Shown: one piece after another, positions 9,309-18,190 of the stretch
How the letters are laid out: each line of letters starts with the position of its first letter
Numbering within the stretch: the first letter of the stretch is position 1
DNA from: Caproiciproducens faecalis
GTDB taxonomy: Bacteria; Bacillota; Clostridia; Oscillospirales; Acutalibacteraceae
Assembly: GCF_019448085.1 (NCBI RefSeq)
Contig: NZ_JAGFNZ010000002.1
Coordinates: 372,001 to 436,000 of the forward strand
DNA: 64,000 nt
Reading direction: 5' to 3'
Notes under the pieces: model-generated
Told to the model about the DNA's origin: nothing
The model's input: only the letters and a program-made list of their open reading frames with translations
Databases searched by the model: none
Program-made: the position numbers and the translations under genes

Positions 9309-9342
9309 GTGCCCCTATTGTCCGAAAGGACAATAGGGGCAC
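9309..9342. promoter_or_regulatory. Perfect 15-bp hairpin with GAAA loop between the MFS and PucR genes
   Basis: GTGCCCCTATTGTCC and its exact complement flank GAAA. The T run (CTTTTT) lies on the plus-strand side, although both flanking genes run on the minus strand. It can be a bidirectional terminator for the MFS operon or an operator. A TATAAT box for the PucR gene follows at about 9293-9298 on the minus strand. Confidence 0.7.
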
Positions 9343-9366
9343 AACTTTTTAACAACCCAAAGCTGC

Positions 9367-10575
9367 TCAGGCGTCAGCCTTTTTTCTGGTAATCATGGTG
9401 GTGACAACGGCAATAATGACCGCCGCAGCCAACAGATAGATCCAGCAAACCTGCCATCCGGCCTTCAGTCCCTCAAAGCCGAACAGTTTGGTGAAAACCT
9501 TCAGGACATTGGTTGAAAAAGACTGCCCGATAGACTGGCAGATAACAACGACAGAGAAAGCGAGCGTAGCGACGGATTTTGTCGCGACAGACTCTTTCGG
9601 TCTCTGAATCGTCTGAGCAACCAGGAGAAGCAGCTCGGGATTGTAAAGACCGAATCCAAAGCCGAACAGCATACTGCCGACTATGTACATTGGGAAAGTG
9701 GTTGCATTCGAAAGGATAAAGAAGCAAAGTGCCACACATGCTATTGCAGCCGTAAGCGAATATTGCTTTAAGATCTTGCGGATGCCCGGGAAGAACAATC
9801 CCACTAAAAAGGAGACGGCGGAATAAGCGGAAATTGTCAGTCCCGCCTGAGAGGAGTCTCCGGCTCCGGTTTTTACAACCACCAGCGCCGCACTGGCAAA
9901 GAAAGAACTTAGCGTCACATTGAAGGTGATGTTCCAGAGCGCCAGCGCCACTGTTTTGTAGGTTAACTTATCCTTCTGACCGGAAGCCGCTTTTTCCTTT
10001 GACTGTGCTTTTTCCGTATCCGGCAGCTTAAAGATAATCAGTATGAGTACCGGAATCACGATGATGAACGCTGCATAAGCATAGCGGTAATTGATATTGG
10101 CAAGATACCCGCCCAAAGCGGCAAAGACCACGCTGGAAAGCCCGCCGACAGCCGTTTTGAAACCGACCATACGGTTGCGGACCGGTCCCTCCGGGAACAA
10201 GTCCACCAAAATTGAGCTGGCAAACGGGAACGCCAAGCCGTATCCAACGGAGAAAACGCCTTTCATGATGAGCAGAAATTCAAACGTACCCCCGATGAAC
10301 GCGGGCAGCAGTCCGCCCACAAGCATCAGAATAATGGAAAAAACAAGGACAACTTTTGCCCGCACAAAGCGGGTAATGACTCCGCACGCAAAGCAGGAAA
10401 TCATCATGATGATAGGGGTAATCGTCTGAAGAAGCTTGATATTGTCTACCGGAACATTGGGAAACGCCACGGCAATCGCGCCCAGTGAGGCCTGAATGAT
10501 ACTTGTGGTATAAAGCAGAACACCGATGGATAACGCAGCGATTTGAACAATCAAATCGGATTGTTTCTCTTTCAT
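9367..10575 (-). CDS. MFS transporter
   Basis: The 402-aa protein has twelve hydrophobic segments in two halves with a charged central loop (LPDTEKAQSKEKAASGQKDK), the layout of a major facilitator. The start at 10575 is chosen because GAGGAG lies nine bases upstream. It is the last gene of the minus-strand operon, after the DUF6282 hydrolase with a 28-base gap. Context suggests uptake of the small acid or sugar acid processed by the aldolase and hydrolase. The substrate cannot be read from the sequence. Confidence 0.9.
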   Translation of the reverse strand: MKEKQSDLIVQIAALSIGVLLYTTSIIQASLGAIAVAFPNVPVDNIKLLQTITPIIMMISCFACGVITRFVRAKVVLVFSIILMLVGGLLPAFIGGTFEFLLIMKGVFSVGYGLAFPFASSILVDLFPEGPVRNRMVGFKTAVGGLSSVVFAALGGYLANINYRYAYAAFIIVIPVLILIIFKLPDTEKAQSKEKAASGQKDKLTYKTVALALWNITFNVTLSSFFASAALVVVKTGAGDSSQAGLTISAYSAVSFLVGLFFPGIRKILKQYSLTAAIACVALCFFILSNATTFPMYIVGSMLFGFGFGLYNPELLLLVAQTIQRPKESVATKSVATLAFSVVVICQSIGQSFSTNVLKVFTKLFGFEGLKAGWQVCWIYLLAAAVIIAVVTTMITRKKADA

Positions 10576-10603
10576 TCTACACAACTCCTCAATAAAGTTA
10601 AGA

Positions 10604-11497
10604 TTAAATTCCCAGCAGTTCTGCCGGAGTCTTTTTGGCCATCAGGTCGATCTGGTTCTCCGTCAGAATCTTGTTTTCATGAAGGAGCGTAAGGAATCTG
10701 TAAAGAATATCGACCGGCGAAACCGGGCCGTTTCTTGTCATGGCGCCGCCGTCGGAGCTCAGGATCAGCCGCTCCTGCGGTGCAACGCTCAGGTACTCCG
10801 TAATCAGTGAAAAAGGAACTCTGCTGAGTGTGGGCAGAATCTGCTCGAACTCCACCGCGCAGACATCCACATAGGCTCCCTTACTGACCCATCTTCCCAC
10901 ATCCTCCACACTGGCACCGACCGTAGAAAACGGATGAGTAATCACTACCTTTTCCAGCTTCATTTCCGCCGCTTTGTCTACAAGCTTGTTGATTTCCGCC
11001 ACGCTGCCGTGACCGGTCGCCAGAATCATGTCGGGATGGGAAGCCATATAATCCAGAACAGGAAGGACTTCGTCCTTCAGCTCTCCGTCATCGTTCAGAT
11101 AATAGACCGGAGTTTCTGTTACAGCCAGTTTCTTCGCGCCCACAAATGATTTTTTTGCGTGCTCGTCAATGTGCTGCTTTGCGGAAACCGTGGGCATCCA
11201 GACGACCTTCGCGCCCATTTTGTACGCAGCGTCAATCATGGAAACATTGAAAACGCCGATGGAATTGTTCAGCACCAGACTGCCGATGACCCTCGTGCCT
11301 TTTTTTGCGTGGTATTTTTCGATCATTGCCGCCGACATGACCGTGGGGATATAATGGTCTTTAACAACAAAGCCTTTGTATCCGGCCTCTTCGGCCTGCT
11401 GCAGCATCTCGACGGTATCGAGTGATCTTGTCACAACGGAAGGACCCGAATGAACATGCATATCCACTACGCCCTGCAAAATTTCTCTGCCTGCCAT
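10604..11497 (-). CDS. DUF6282-type metal-dependent hydrolase
   Basis: The 297-aa protein has an amidohydrolase-like metal motif near the N terminus (VDMHVHSGPS), followed by a conserved VVKDHY, GHG (ATGHGSVAEI), THPF (VVITHPFSTVG) and SSDGG. These give a His and Asp set placed as in TIM-barrel amidohydrolases. The start at 11497 is chosen over an ATG at 11524 that overlaps the aldolase stop, because AAAGG lies ten bases upstream. It sits between an HpcH-type aldolase and an MFS transporter. It may hydrolyse a cyclic amide or lactone feeding the aldolase, which is inference. Confidence 0.8.
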   Translation of the reverse strand: MAGREILQGVVDMHVHSGPSVVTRSLDTVEMLQQAEEAGYKGFVVKDHYIPTVMSAAMIEKYHAKKGTRVIGSLVLNNSIGVFNVSMIDAAYKMGAKVVWMPTVSAKQHIDEHAKKSFVGAKKLAVTETPVYYLNDDGELKDEVLPVLDYMASHPDMILATGHGSVAEINKLVDKAAEMKLEKVVITHPFSTVGASVEDVGRWVSKGAYVDVCAVEFEQILPTLSRVPFSLITEYLSVAPQERLILSSDGGAMTRNGPVSPVDILYRFLTLLHENKILTENQIDLMAKKTPAELLGI

Positions 11498-11523
11498 ATG
11501 TATCAAACCTTTCTGTTTTATCA

Positions 11524-12279
11524 TCAATTCGCGGTTCCTAAAATCTGTTCAAAGCCTGCGCTGAGCGCGCGCATCACGGTAGTAATCAGGAACTTTGCGC
11601 CCTTGCCGGAAGCGTTTTTGAACATTACTGGGTTCAGGAAAACCATTCCTGTAGGAAGCTTCATTTTCTCCGCTCTTAGGCAAATATCGTCGAGCACCGC
11701 CTGCATATGTGGATTTTTGGCCCCCTCCGGGTAACCCATACTGACGGACAGATCCAAAGCGCCCAGAAAAGCAACGTCCACACCCGGAACGGACACAATT
11801 TGCTCAAAATTCTGTGTTGCTTCCGCCGTTTCAATCTGCACAATCACAAGGGTGCCCCCGTTCTGCTTTTCCAGATAATCCGCCGCGTTCTTCGTGTCCT
11901 GCAAGCGGTAGGCCCTGCTGTAAAAATCAACGCCCCGACTCCCGTTCGGCGGGTACTTTGCGCGGGACACGGCCTGCTCAATGTCTTCTTTCGTCCGTAC
12001 CATGGGAATCTGGACTCCGGCCGCGCCCATGTCCAGCGCTTTCTGAATGGATGACGGGTCGTAGTCGACTCTCACGACAGTGTCCAAGCCGACCGTATCA
12101 GCCGCACGCACCATATTTTCCATATCGGACTGGCTGAAGCAGCCGTGCTCCTGATCCAGAAGCATAAAATCAAACCCCGCACCTTTCAGCATTTCGGCTA
12201 CAATCGGAGCGTTGAAATTCACGAAGCAGCCGGTTACCGGCTGCCCGCTTTTTATTTTAGACTTCAGTCCCTCAGACAT
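11524..12279 (-). CDS. HpcH/HpaI-family aldolase
   Basis: The 251-aa protein matches the class II pyruvate aldolase family. It has LDQEHG (metal and base residues), VRVDYDPSSIQKALDMGAAGVQIPMV, a YPPNGSRGVD loop corresponding to the usual YPPxGxRG, and VIVQIETAEA and FLGALDLSVSMGYP toward the C terminus. The family splits or forms 2-keto-3-deoxy sugar acids, 4-hydroxy-2-oxoheptanedioate and relatives with pyruvate. Its ATG overlaps the stop of the upstream cupin gene by eight bases, so the two are coupled. The exact substrate is not determinable. Confidence 0.9.
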   Translation of the reverse strand: MSEGLKSKIKSGQPVTGCFVNFNAPIVAEMLKGAGFDFMLLDQEHGCFSQSDMENMVRAADTVGLDTVVRVDYDPSSIQKALDMGAAGVQIPMVRTKEDIEQAVSRAKYPPNGSRGVDFYSRAYRLQDTKNAADYLEKQNGGTLVIVQIETAEATQNFEQIVSVPGVDVAFLGALDLSVSMGYPEGAKNPHMQAVLDDICLRAEKMKLPTGMVFLNPVMFKNASGKGAKFLITTVMRALSAGFEQILGTAN

Positions 12280-12646
12280 TTTTCTCACCGTCTGCGTCAG
12301 GGTTCAGATTGCTTTCCGGGAATTCCGCTCTTACCGGTGAGAAAATATCCAGCATCGTACAGCCCTCAGGGTCGGTAACGGTTGCGTTGTGAATCGTATC
12401 GGACGGAATCACAACAAAATCGCCCTGATGTGCGTGAAAGGTCTCGTCTCCTACGGTGAAATCACAGCTTCCGCTCACGATATAGCTGATCTGCTCATTC
12501 ATATGTTTATGGTAATAATCGGGAAAACCAAACACAATCCTGTTTAAAACAGCCGAGCATTTTTCCCCGTGAACCGCAATACGGTCCGCACCGGGTTTAA
12601 TTTGGGTCCACTTTACCTTTGATCTGTCAGCAAATTTACCTGCCAT
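12272..12646 (-). CDS. Small cupin protein
   Basis: The 124-aa protein is a single cupin_2 barrel. Motif 1 is HKHMNEQISYIVSGSCDF, with the two His and the Glu/Gln of the metal site. Motif 2 includes GDFVVIPSDTIHNA. It has no DNA-binding domain, so it is a metal-binding isomerase, dioxygenase or epimerase-like enzyme or a ligand-binding accessory. It resembles the next cupin gene in length and layout, so the two look like a tandem duplication. Its coding end overlaps the aldolase start. Confidence 0.88.
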   Translation of the reverse strand: MAGKFADRSKVKWTQIKPGADRIAVHGEKCSAVLNRIVFGFPDYYHKHMNEQISYIVSGSCDFTVGDETFHAHQGDFVVIPSDTIHNATVTDPEGCTMLDIFSPVRAEFPESNLNPDADGEKNV

Positions 12647-12676
12647 GATCTGTTACCTCCGTATCTGTTTTACTGA

Positions 12677-13027
12677 TTAATACAGTTCGTCCTGCTTCGG
12701 AATGAAAATCAGAAGATTGTTTACTCCGTTGGGGTCGGTGACCTTAGTGCTGTGAACAGCGTTCGGAGGAATCGCGATAAAATCGCCCGCTTCCAGATGA
12801 TAGACTGTGTCTTCAATAGTCATATCCATTGTGCCGCGGATCGTAATAACAATCTGCTCATGAATATGCTTATGGGCCTTGGAGTCTCTGCCGGTGTACT
12901 CAATTTCCTGTAATCTGAGGTTTGCTTTCTCGGCTACAAAGTTTTTGATCTTTACACCGACTCTTCTGTCGTTGACAACGACGTCCTTCCATTCTTCCTG
13001 AGACATTTTCTTATAGATATTTTCCAT
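12677..13027 (-). CDS. Small cupin protein, first gene of the operon
   Basis: The 116-aa protein is a single cupin barrel: motif 1 KAHKHIHEQIVITIRGTMDM, motif 2 GDFIAIPPNAVHSTKV. The start at 13027 follows GGGGAG by seven bases; a longer in-frame reading to 13138 has no ribosome site and reaches into the divergent control region. The gap to the second cupin is 30 bases. It leads the operon cupin-cupin-aldolase-hydrolase-MFS and is divergent from the second PucR gene, which places both promoters in the same 200-base gap. Confidence 0.88.
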   Translation of the reverse strand: MENIYKKMSQEEWKDVVVNDRRVGVKIKNFVAEKANLRLQEIEYTGRDSKAHKHIHEQIVITIRGTMDMTIEDTVYHLEAGDFIAIPPNAVHSTKVTDPNGVNNLLIFIPKQDELY

Positions 13028-13169
13028 GATACTGCTCCCCTTCATCGGTTTTTTATAAATTGCAATATCAGTATGACAGTTAGCCTGCGGGATTTCATCT
13101 GAAAATTTGTAGGAATTGATTCCTGTCCGTTTCAACACATTTTATAAAATTTCTAATTCCTTTGCATTG

Positions 13170-13198
13170 TTGAAGATTTGTCAATGATGTATTATACT
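13170..13198 (+). promoter_or_regulatory. Sigma-A-type promoter for the second PucR gene
   Basis: TTGAAG and TATACT are separated by 17 bases and lie about 27 bases before the ATG of the PucR gene. The spacing is ideal. The same intergenic region must also hold the promoter of the divergent cupin operon. Confidence 0.65.
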
Positions 13199-13224
13199 GT
13201 AAAAACAGGAAAGGAGGATGCTCC

Positions 13225-14733
13225 ATGCAAATGCACCGTATCGCAAAGACTCTGAAGGCAAAATATCTTTCAACAGGAAGTTTTCCCGCCGACATTCTTT
13301 CGGTCCAGCTGTCGGATATTCCTCCCGAAACGCCCGGCCCACAGCAATTGCATATCCTCCGGCTGTCCTCCCTGCTGAGCACTCCTGCGCCTGAGAAAAT
13401 CAACCTTGCCTGTATTTCAGACGTTCCGTGCGACACGGAAGCGCTGAAATTTCCGGACTGCAACATCATCCTGCTACCGCAGTCATGGAACGAACCGGAA
13501 GCCTTCAATAAAATACAGGATTTGCTGGACGAGGATCTTCACTTTATGGTGAACTACACCCGGCTGAAGGAAGCCATTATCGGCGGACAAAGCCCCCAGC
13601 AGTTTGTGGACCTGTGCTCTGAAATTCTGGGCAATACGGTCATTGTGTCAGGTAAAGACACAAAATTGATTGCGCGTTCCCATCTGCACGACGGAAAAAG
13701 CATTCTTTGGGACGAGCACGGAAAATATGGCTTTTTCAGCGAGAGTACGGTGGAATCAAACCAATATCAGGCGATGCAGAAAAAGCTCTACAACTCGCCC
13801 TCGCCCGTCATTCTGAGAAAAATGATAAGCGACTACACGACCATCACCGGTAAAATTGAAATCGATAATTTTCAGGTAGGCTATTTTTCAGTCATGGATA
13901 CGGAGAAGCCCGTTACAAAATCAGATAAAAGAATGGTCGCCGCCATCTGTGAGCTGCTGACCTATTATTTTAAAAACAACTATTCCCACGAAAACGAAGA
14001 AGCGCTCGAAAGAAACAAAAAAATACAGTATCTGCTGGAAGGCGGAAAAGACGGCCGCCGCTTTGACTTTCACACCGAAATCGCCTGCCTGCATCTGGAC
14101 GCGGGCTACCGGATCATGATTGTAAAGCACAAATCCCGCAGGGAATCTCTGGCCGCGCTTCTCTCCTGGACTATGAAGCTGATGCCCGGCCGCGCGGTTG
14201 CGGAGTACGGCGAGAATGTAGTCGTGATATTAAACAGCGATTACCGCGATGATGCGGACAAGCTGGATAAATTCGTTTCGGAACATGACCTTTATATCGG
14301 AATCAGCGAGCAGGCAACCACCGCCGACAAATTCAGGGAATGCTATGCCCGCGCGCTGAAAGCGGTAGAACTGGGGCTGCTGCTCGGGGAGAAAAAGCGG
14401 CTGTTTTATTACAGTGATTACGCGGTGTTCCATCTGTGGCAAATGCTCTCCGAGTATTCTGACCTGAACCAGTATTGTCATCCGGCTGTTCCCCGGCTTC
14501 TGGAATATGACCGGTCGCACCGCACCGACTTTTCGAAAACGCTTCAGGTCTTCCTGAAACATAACGGAAACATGTCCTCCACGGCAGATTCCCTGTCCAT
14601 TCATCGGGCCTCTTTGATGTACCGAATTGAAAAGCTGCAGGAATTACTAAAAATTGACCTGAACGATGTCAAAACACGCAATTACCTGTACGCGTCTTTT
14701 CAAATGATGTGGATACTGGAGCATAAACACTGA
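13225..14733 (+). CDS. PucR-family transcriptional regulator, second copy
   Basis: The 502-aa protein has the PucR C-terminal helix-turn-helix (FLKHNGNMSSTADSLSIHRASLMYRIEKLQELL). Its central region (GNTVIVSGKDTKLIARSH, YTTITGKIEIDNFQVG) is clearly paralogous to the regulator at 7712. AAAGGAGG lies eight bases before the start. It is transcribed away from the cupin-aldolase operon, so it probably controls that divergent operon and perhaps the permease-dehydrogenase pair behind it. A terminator follows. Confidence 0.92.
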   Translation: MQMHRIAKTLKAKYLSTGSFPADILSVQLSDIPPETPGPQQLHILRLSSLLSTPAPEKINLACISDVPCDTEALKFPDCNIILLPQSWNEPEAFNKIQDLLDEDLHFMVNYTRLKEAIIGGQSPQQFVDLCSEILGNTVIVSGKDTKLIARSHLHDGKSILWDEHGKYGFFSESTVESNQYQAMQKKLYNSPSPVILRKMISDYTTITGKIEIDNFQVGYFSVMDTEKPVTKSDKRMVAAICELLTYYFKNNYSHENEEALERNKKIQYLLEGGKDGRRFDFHTEIACLHLDAGYRIMIVKHKSRRESLAALLSWTMKLMPGRAVAEYGENVVVILNSDYRDDADKLDKFVSEHDLYIGISEQATTADKFRECYARALKAVELGLLLGEKKRLFYYSDYAVFHLWQMLSEYSDLNQYCHPAVPRLLEYDRSHRTDFSKTLQVFLKHNGNMSSTADSLSIHRASLMYRIEKLQELLKIDLNDVKTRNYLYASFQMMWILEHKH

Positions 14734-14759
14734 CGGGATATTGCATCTGAAACTAGAAC

Positions 14760-14796
14760 AATGCCATGCCAACCAAGGCATGGCATTCTTATTTTT
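14760..14796 (+). terminator. Intrinsic terminator after the second PucR gene
   Basis: AATGCCATGCC and GGCATGGCATT pair perfectly around six bases, followed by CTTATTTTT. Confidence 0.93.
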
Positions 14797-14955
14797 CGGA
14801 CATATTCCATTCATTCTCATGACAAACTGTATAAAAACTCCCGGGGAATTCCCACACAATCTAGGGTGCGGAGCAGCCGGGCCGTATAGTATAATGATAC
14901 CCATACGATTACGGGGATCTGATTGAAAAGATTACGAAAAGAAAGGAAGCTAACT

Positions 14956-16302
14956 ATGTCTGAAAATCAAGCACAGCAAAAAGACCAAACTCTGGGTCTT
15001 AAAGAACTAACGGCACTGGCCACGGGCACCGTTATCAGCGCAGGTCTTCTCACTGTAATAGGTCCGGCAATTTCTCTTACCGGCCGGTCGGTTTGGCTGG
15101 CGTTTGCCGCCGCGGTCCTGTTTGGGCTGCTGCTGAACCTTCCCTTTATTTTTCTCAGCAGTGTCATTCGCTTACGGGGAGGTAACTACAGTCTGGTACG
15201 GCTGCTGCTCGGAGATATTCCGGGAGGAATTCTGGTTGTTAACCTGATTTTTTTGCAGCTTCCTTTTGCCACTTCGGGTATTGCAATGGGAATGTACGTC
15301 AACTCTTTGTGGCCCTTCCTCAGTCCTAAACTGATAGGAATTGTGACACCGACCATATTTCTGCTCATCAATCTGTTCGGAATTAAATCCATGAGCAAAG
15401 TGCAGAATGTCATGACCGTTCTGCTGATTGGGGGTCTGCTGCTGTTTATCGGTACAGGAGCCGGCCATTTAAATGCCGGAACATTTAATTTTTCTTCCGC
15501 TGACTATTTTCCCAAGGGATGGAGCGGCTTTAACAGCGCCATGATTTTACTGGTGTTTTCAACCACCATGCATCAGACGGTGATGAACTACGGCGCGAAC
15601 GCAAAAGACGCGAGGCGGGATATGCCCCGCGCGATTATCATCACTACCGGCATTATTCTTGTCATCTACACCGGCATGGCGCTGGTCGCCGGCAACGTAC
15701 TGCCTGTTGCACAGGTAGCGGGGAAGCCGCTGACTCTGGTCGCAAATAGAATTATGCCTCAGTCCCTGTTCTTTATTTTCATCCTCTTTGGAGCGGTGGG
15801 CGCCATTGCCACGACGATGAACTCGCTGTACGCTTCCGCAGCGAAACCTATGCAGCTCGGCTGTCAGGACGGATGGTTCCCAAAATCACTGGGGAAACTG
15901 AACCAGTTTGACGTCCCTTACCGGATCTATTTCATTCTTTACGGATTTGCCGTGATTCCCATCCTTTTTGATATGCCGCTCAATACTCTGATTAATGATA
16001 CTTTGTTGATTCAATATCTTATCAAGATTATCATGCTGGTCGCAATTTTGCGTATGCCCACGAAATATCCCGAGCTGTGGAAGACCTCTCGCTATCACGT
16101 TCCCAATCCTGTGTTTTATACACTAACCGGAATTTCCTTCCTTGCTCAGATGTTCCTGATCGTAACCGCCGCGGGGAACCTGACGACCGTCATTGTCACC
16201 GTAAGCGTCGCCCTGCTTGCTCTTGGCTGTGCCTATGCATTTTACCGCTATAAATCCGGCAAGGTGAATCTGCGTGAAGTGAACAGTCAGGATATTGTCT
16301 AA
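14956..16302 (+). CDS. APC-superfamily amino acid/polyamine-type permease
   Basis: The 448-aa protein starts with LGLKELTALATGTVISAGLLTVIGPAI, the unwound first helix typical of APC transporters, and has about twelve membrane segments. The start at 14956 is chosen because AAAGGAAG lies six bases upstream; a longer reading from 14923 has no ribosome site. It is followed by the dehydrogenase gene with a 77-base gap. Family members take up amino acids or related amines and acids. In this cluster it would be a second transporter beside the MFS protein. Confidence 0.9.
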   Translation: MSENQAQQKDQTLGLKELTALATGTVISAGLLTVIGPAISLTGRSVWLAFAAAVLFGLLLNLPFIFLSSVIRLRGGNYSLVRLLLGDIPGGILVVNLIFLQLPFATSGIAMGMYVNSLWPFLSPKLIGIVTPTIFLLINLFGIKSMSKVQNVMTVLLIGGLLLFIGTGAGHLNAGTFNFSSADYFPKGWSGFNSAMILLVFSTTMHQTVMNYGANAKDARRDMPRAIIITTGIILVIYTGMALVAGNVLPVAQVAGKPLTLVANRIMPQSLFFIFILFGAVGAIATTMNSLYASAAKPMQLGCQDGWFPKSLGKLNQFDVPYRIYFILYGFAVIPILFDMPLNTLINDTLLIQYLIKIIMLVAILRMPTKYPELWKTSRYHVPNPVFYTLTGISFLAQMFLIVTAAGNLTTVIVTVSVALLALGCAYAFYRYKSGKVNLREVNSQDIV

Positions 16303-16379
16303 AAAAGCAATCCCCTTTAGACAAAACTCTTTTATACAGCCTGATAAAAATATATACGCAAAGAAGATGGAGATTTTTT

Positions 16380-17135
16380 ATGGAAAAGCTTTTAAGGTTT
16401 GACGGAAAAAATGTAGTTGTTACAGGCGGTTCCGGCGGAATCGGCGAAAAAATCTGCAAGCTGTTTTTTCAGCAGGGTGCACATGTGATTATTGCGGACA
16501 TCAAACCGGACGGAGAACAAATTGTTTCGTCTTTTAAAGAAAAAGGCATTGAGGTGTCCTACCAGATGATGGACGTATCCAATTCCGAATCCGTGAGGAA
16601 CGGCGCTCTGGCAATTAAAGAACAGCACGGCAATGTGGATGTTCTGGTTGCCGCCGCGGGCATCGGGCTGACCTGCCCTGCAATTGACTATCCGGACGAC
16701 GGCTGGATGCGCGTAATGGGGATTAACCTGAACGGAACCTTTTTCTGTGCCAGAGAATTCGCAAAGCAAATGATAGAGACGGGCAAGGGCAGCATTGTCT
16801 GTATTTCCTCTATTGCCGCGATGAAGGCGCTTCGCCCGGAGACCCATGTGGCGTACGGCACCTCCAAAGCCGCCATTACCCACATGTGCAAACTTCTGGC
16901 CACCGAATGGGCACAGTACAATGTACGCATCAATGCCGTGGCACCGGGTTATACCGGTACAGACGCGCTCAGCAAGCTGGTGAATTATCTTCCCGTGTGG
17001 AAAGAGAACATTCCCATGCACCGCATGATGGAGCCGGAAGAAATCGCGCAGGGAATCCTCTTCCTTGCTTCCGACGCCGCAAGCGGAGTCACGGGAACAC
17101 AGCTGCTGGTCGACGGCGGCTACTCCGCGTGGTAA
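16380..17135 (+). CDS. SDR-family NAD(P)-dependent oxidoreductase
   Basis: The 251-aa protein is a classical short-chain dehydrogenase. The nucleotide motif TGGSGGIG is at 15-22, NNAG is replaced by AAAGIG at 91-96, the catalytic Ser is near 143-144, and Y159 and K163 form YxxxK (AYGTSKAA). The C terminus ends with VTGTQLLVDGGYSAW, normal for the family. It would oxidise or reduce a hydroxy acid or alcohol in the PucR cluster. A strong terminator follows at 17168. Confidence 0.93.
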   Translation: MEKLLRFDGKNVVVTGGSGGIGEKICKLFFQQGAHVIIADIKPDGEQIVSSFKEKGIEVSYQMMDVSNSESVRNGALAIKEQHGNVDVLVAAAGIGLTCPAIDYPDDGWMRVMGINLNGTFFCAREFAKQMIETGKGSIVCISSIAAMKALRPETHVAYGTSKAAITHMCKLLATEWAQYNVRINAVAPGYTGTDALSKLVNYLPVWKENIPMHRMMEPEEIAQGILFLASDAASGVTGTQLLVDGGYSAW

Positions 17136-17167
17136 AGAAACCGTAAATACGGCTGAATAGACAGACA

Positions 17168-17202
17168 GCGGGCACGGTAAAAACCGTGCCCGCCGTCTTT
17201 TT
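17168..17202 (+). terminator. Intrinsic terminator after the SDR gene
   Basis: GCGGGCACGGT pairs with ACCGTGCCCGC, followed by CGTCTTTTT. Confidence 0.93.
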
Positions 17203-17240
17203 ACTCGATTCTAAAAGACTCCACACTTTGGAAAACGCTT

Positions 17241-17555
17241 TCAGTGGAGTATTCGGAACGACTTTTCATCGGGATCAACCGTAAGCTCTCTGGAGTCTAT
17301 ATGATCGATAGTAATATAAAAACCTCTCTGCAGCATTTTCGGCATGGCGCTGACGTCATGCTGTTCCCCCTGAACCTCCGCAATGACGCTGCCGTCCAAT
17401 TCGTTGCGTACCCATCCGGTAAGCCCCAGCCGCTGCGCCGCCTGACAGACTCTGAAGCGGAAACCGACGCCTTGCACGCACCCGGTAAAAAGTATTGCAC
17501 TCTTCTTTTCATACAGACCTCTCTGAAACTCTATTGCTCTAAACAACCAATCCAT
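17241..17555 (-). CDS. Acylphosphatase
   Basis: The core FTGCVQGVGFRFRVCQAAQRLGL contains the acylphosphatase signature, with the catalytic Arg in GFR and an Asn in GWVRNELDGSV. The C-terminal half (EVQGE, the strand ITIDHIDSREL) fits the small ferredoxin-like fold. The enzyme hydrolyses acyl phosphates. The start is uncertain: ATG at 17555 overlaps the GIY-YIG gene by 17 bases and gives an unusual N-terminal extension of about 15 residues. Confidence 0.85.
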   Translation of the reverse strand: MDWLFRAIEFQRGLYEKKSAILFTGCVQGVGFRFRVCQAAQRLGLTGWVRNELDGSVIAEVQGEQHDVSAMPKMLQRGFYITIDHIDSRELTVDPDEKSFRILH

Positions 17556-17838
17556 CAAATATTGAAAGCTCCTGGGAATTGCTGTTTCCCTGCTCGATCA
17601 GGACTGTCTTTTCAACATGCCGCAGTTTTTTGAAAGCAGCCTCCCGTTTCAGAGCCTCCCCTTTTGTTGCAAACTTCTCCAAATAAACCAGCTCAACCGG
17701 CAGGCGCGAGCGGGTATATTTTGCGCCCCGGCCACGGTTGTGTGCCGCGGTTCTGCGGCGTGGGTCGGTTGTGTATCCGCTGTAGATTGTGCCGTCCGCA
17801 CAGCGCAGCAGATATGCATAGTGTGAAGTGGATTTCAT
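17539..17838 (-). CDS. GIY-YIG domain protein (YhbQ/UPF0213 type)
   Basis: The 99-aa protein carries the GIY-YIG nuclease core: HYAYLLRCADGTIYSGYTTDPRRR, HNRGRGAKYTR, LVYLEKFATKGEALKREAAFKKL. Length and motifs match the stand-alone UPF0213 group, whose role is probably DNA processing but is poorly known. The start at 17838 has an AGG-type site close upstream; an ATG at 17844 is possible. The gene overlaps the acylphosphatase gene, so they are cotranscribed. Confidence 0.88.
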   Translation of the reverse strand: MKSTSHYAYLLRCADGTIYSGYTTDPRRRTAAHNRGRGAKYTRSRLPVELVYLEKFATKGEALKREAAFKKLRHVEKTVLIEQGNSNSQELSIFDGLVV

Positions 17839-17987
17839 AATCATCCTACCCTTTTTCCGTATCGAAATCCTGTATCAAAAGATAACTGAAACTGACCCGG
17901 CCTTACTCACCGATGTTGTTTTCATTATCCACGTTGCTATTATAATCCTATAGCTCAGGGAAATCCATTAAAAATCCGGCTGTGTTC

Positions 17988-18072
17988 TTATTGAATGCCC
18001 AGATTTCCGCAAATACTGGCTTGGTTTCTTAATTTGAATTTTCCAACAAGCTCTTTCATTACTTGAGCCTAC
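17988..18072 (-). pseudogene. Tail fragment of a chemoreceptor gene
   Basis: The minus strand encodes [15 protein letters not shown] and then a stop. The chemoreceptor at 4820 has [15 protein letters not shown] at the same place near its C terminus. Upstream bases no longer match, so only the last part of a paralogous chemoreceptor gene survives. Apart from this fragment I see nothing in 17839-18190. Confidence 0.75.
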
Positions 18073-18190
18073 TTACCAACAGAATTTGCTCTTGTTAATC
18101 AGCACAAAATATGCTTTAATGAATACAAATTTATATTATTTTTTACTTATATATGGAATTAGATACAGGCACGGTGGAGATGAGATCAAT

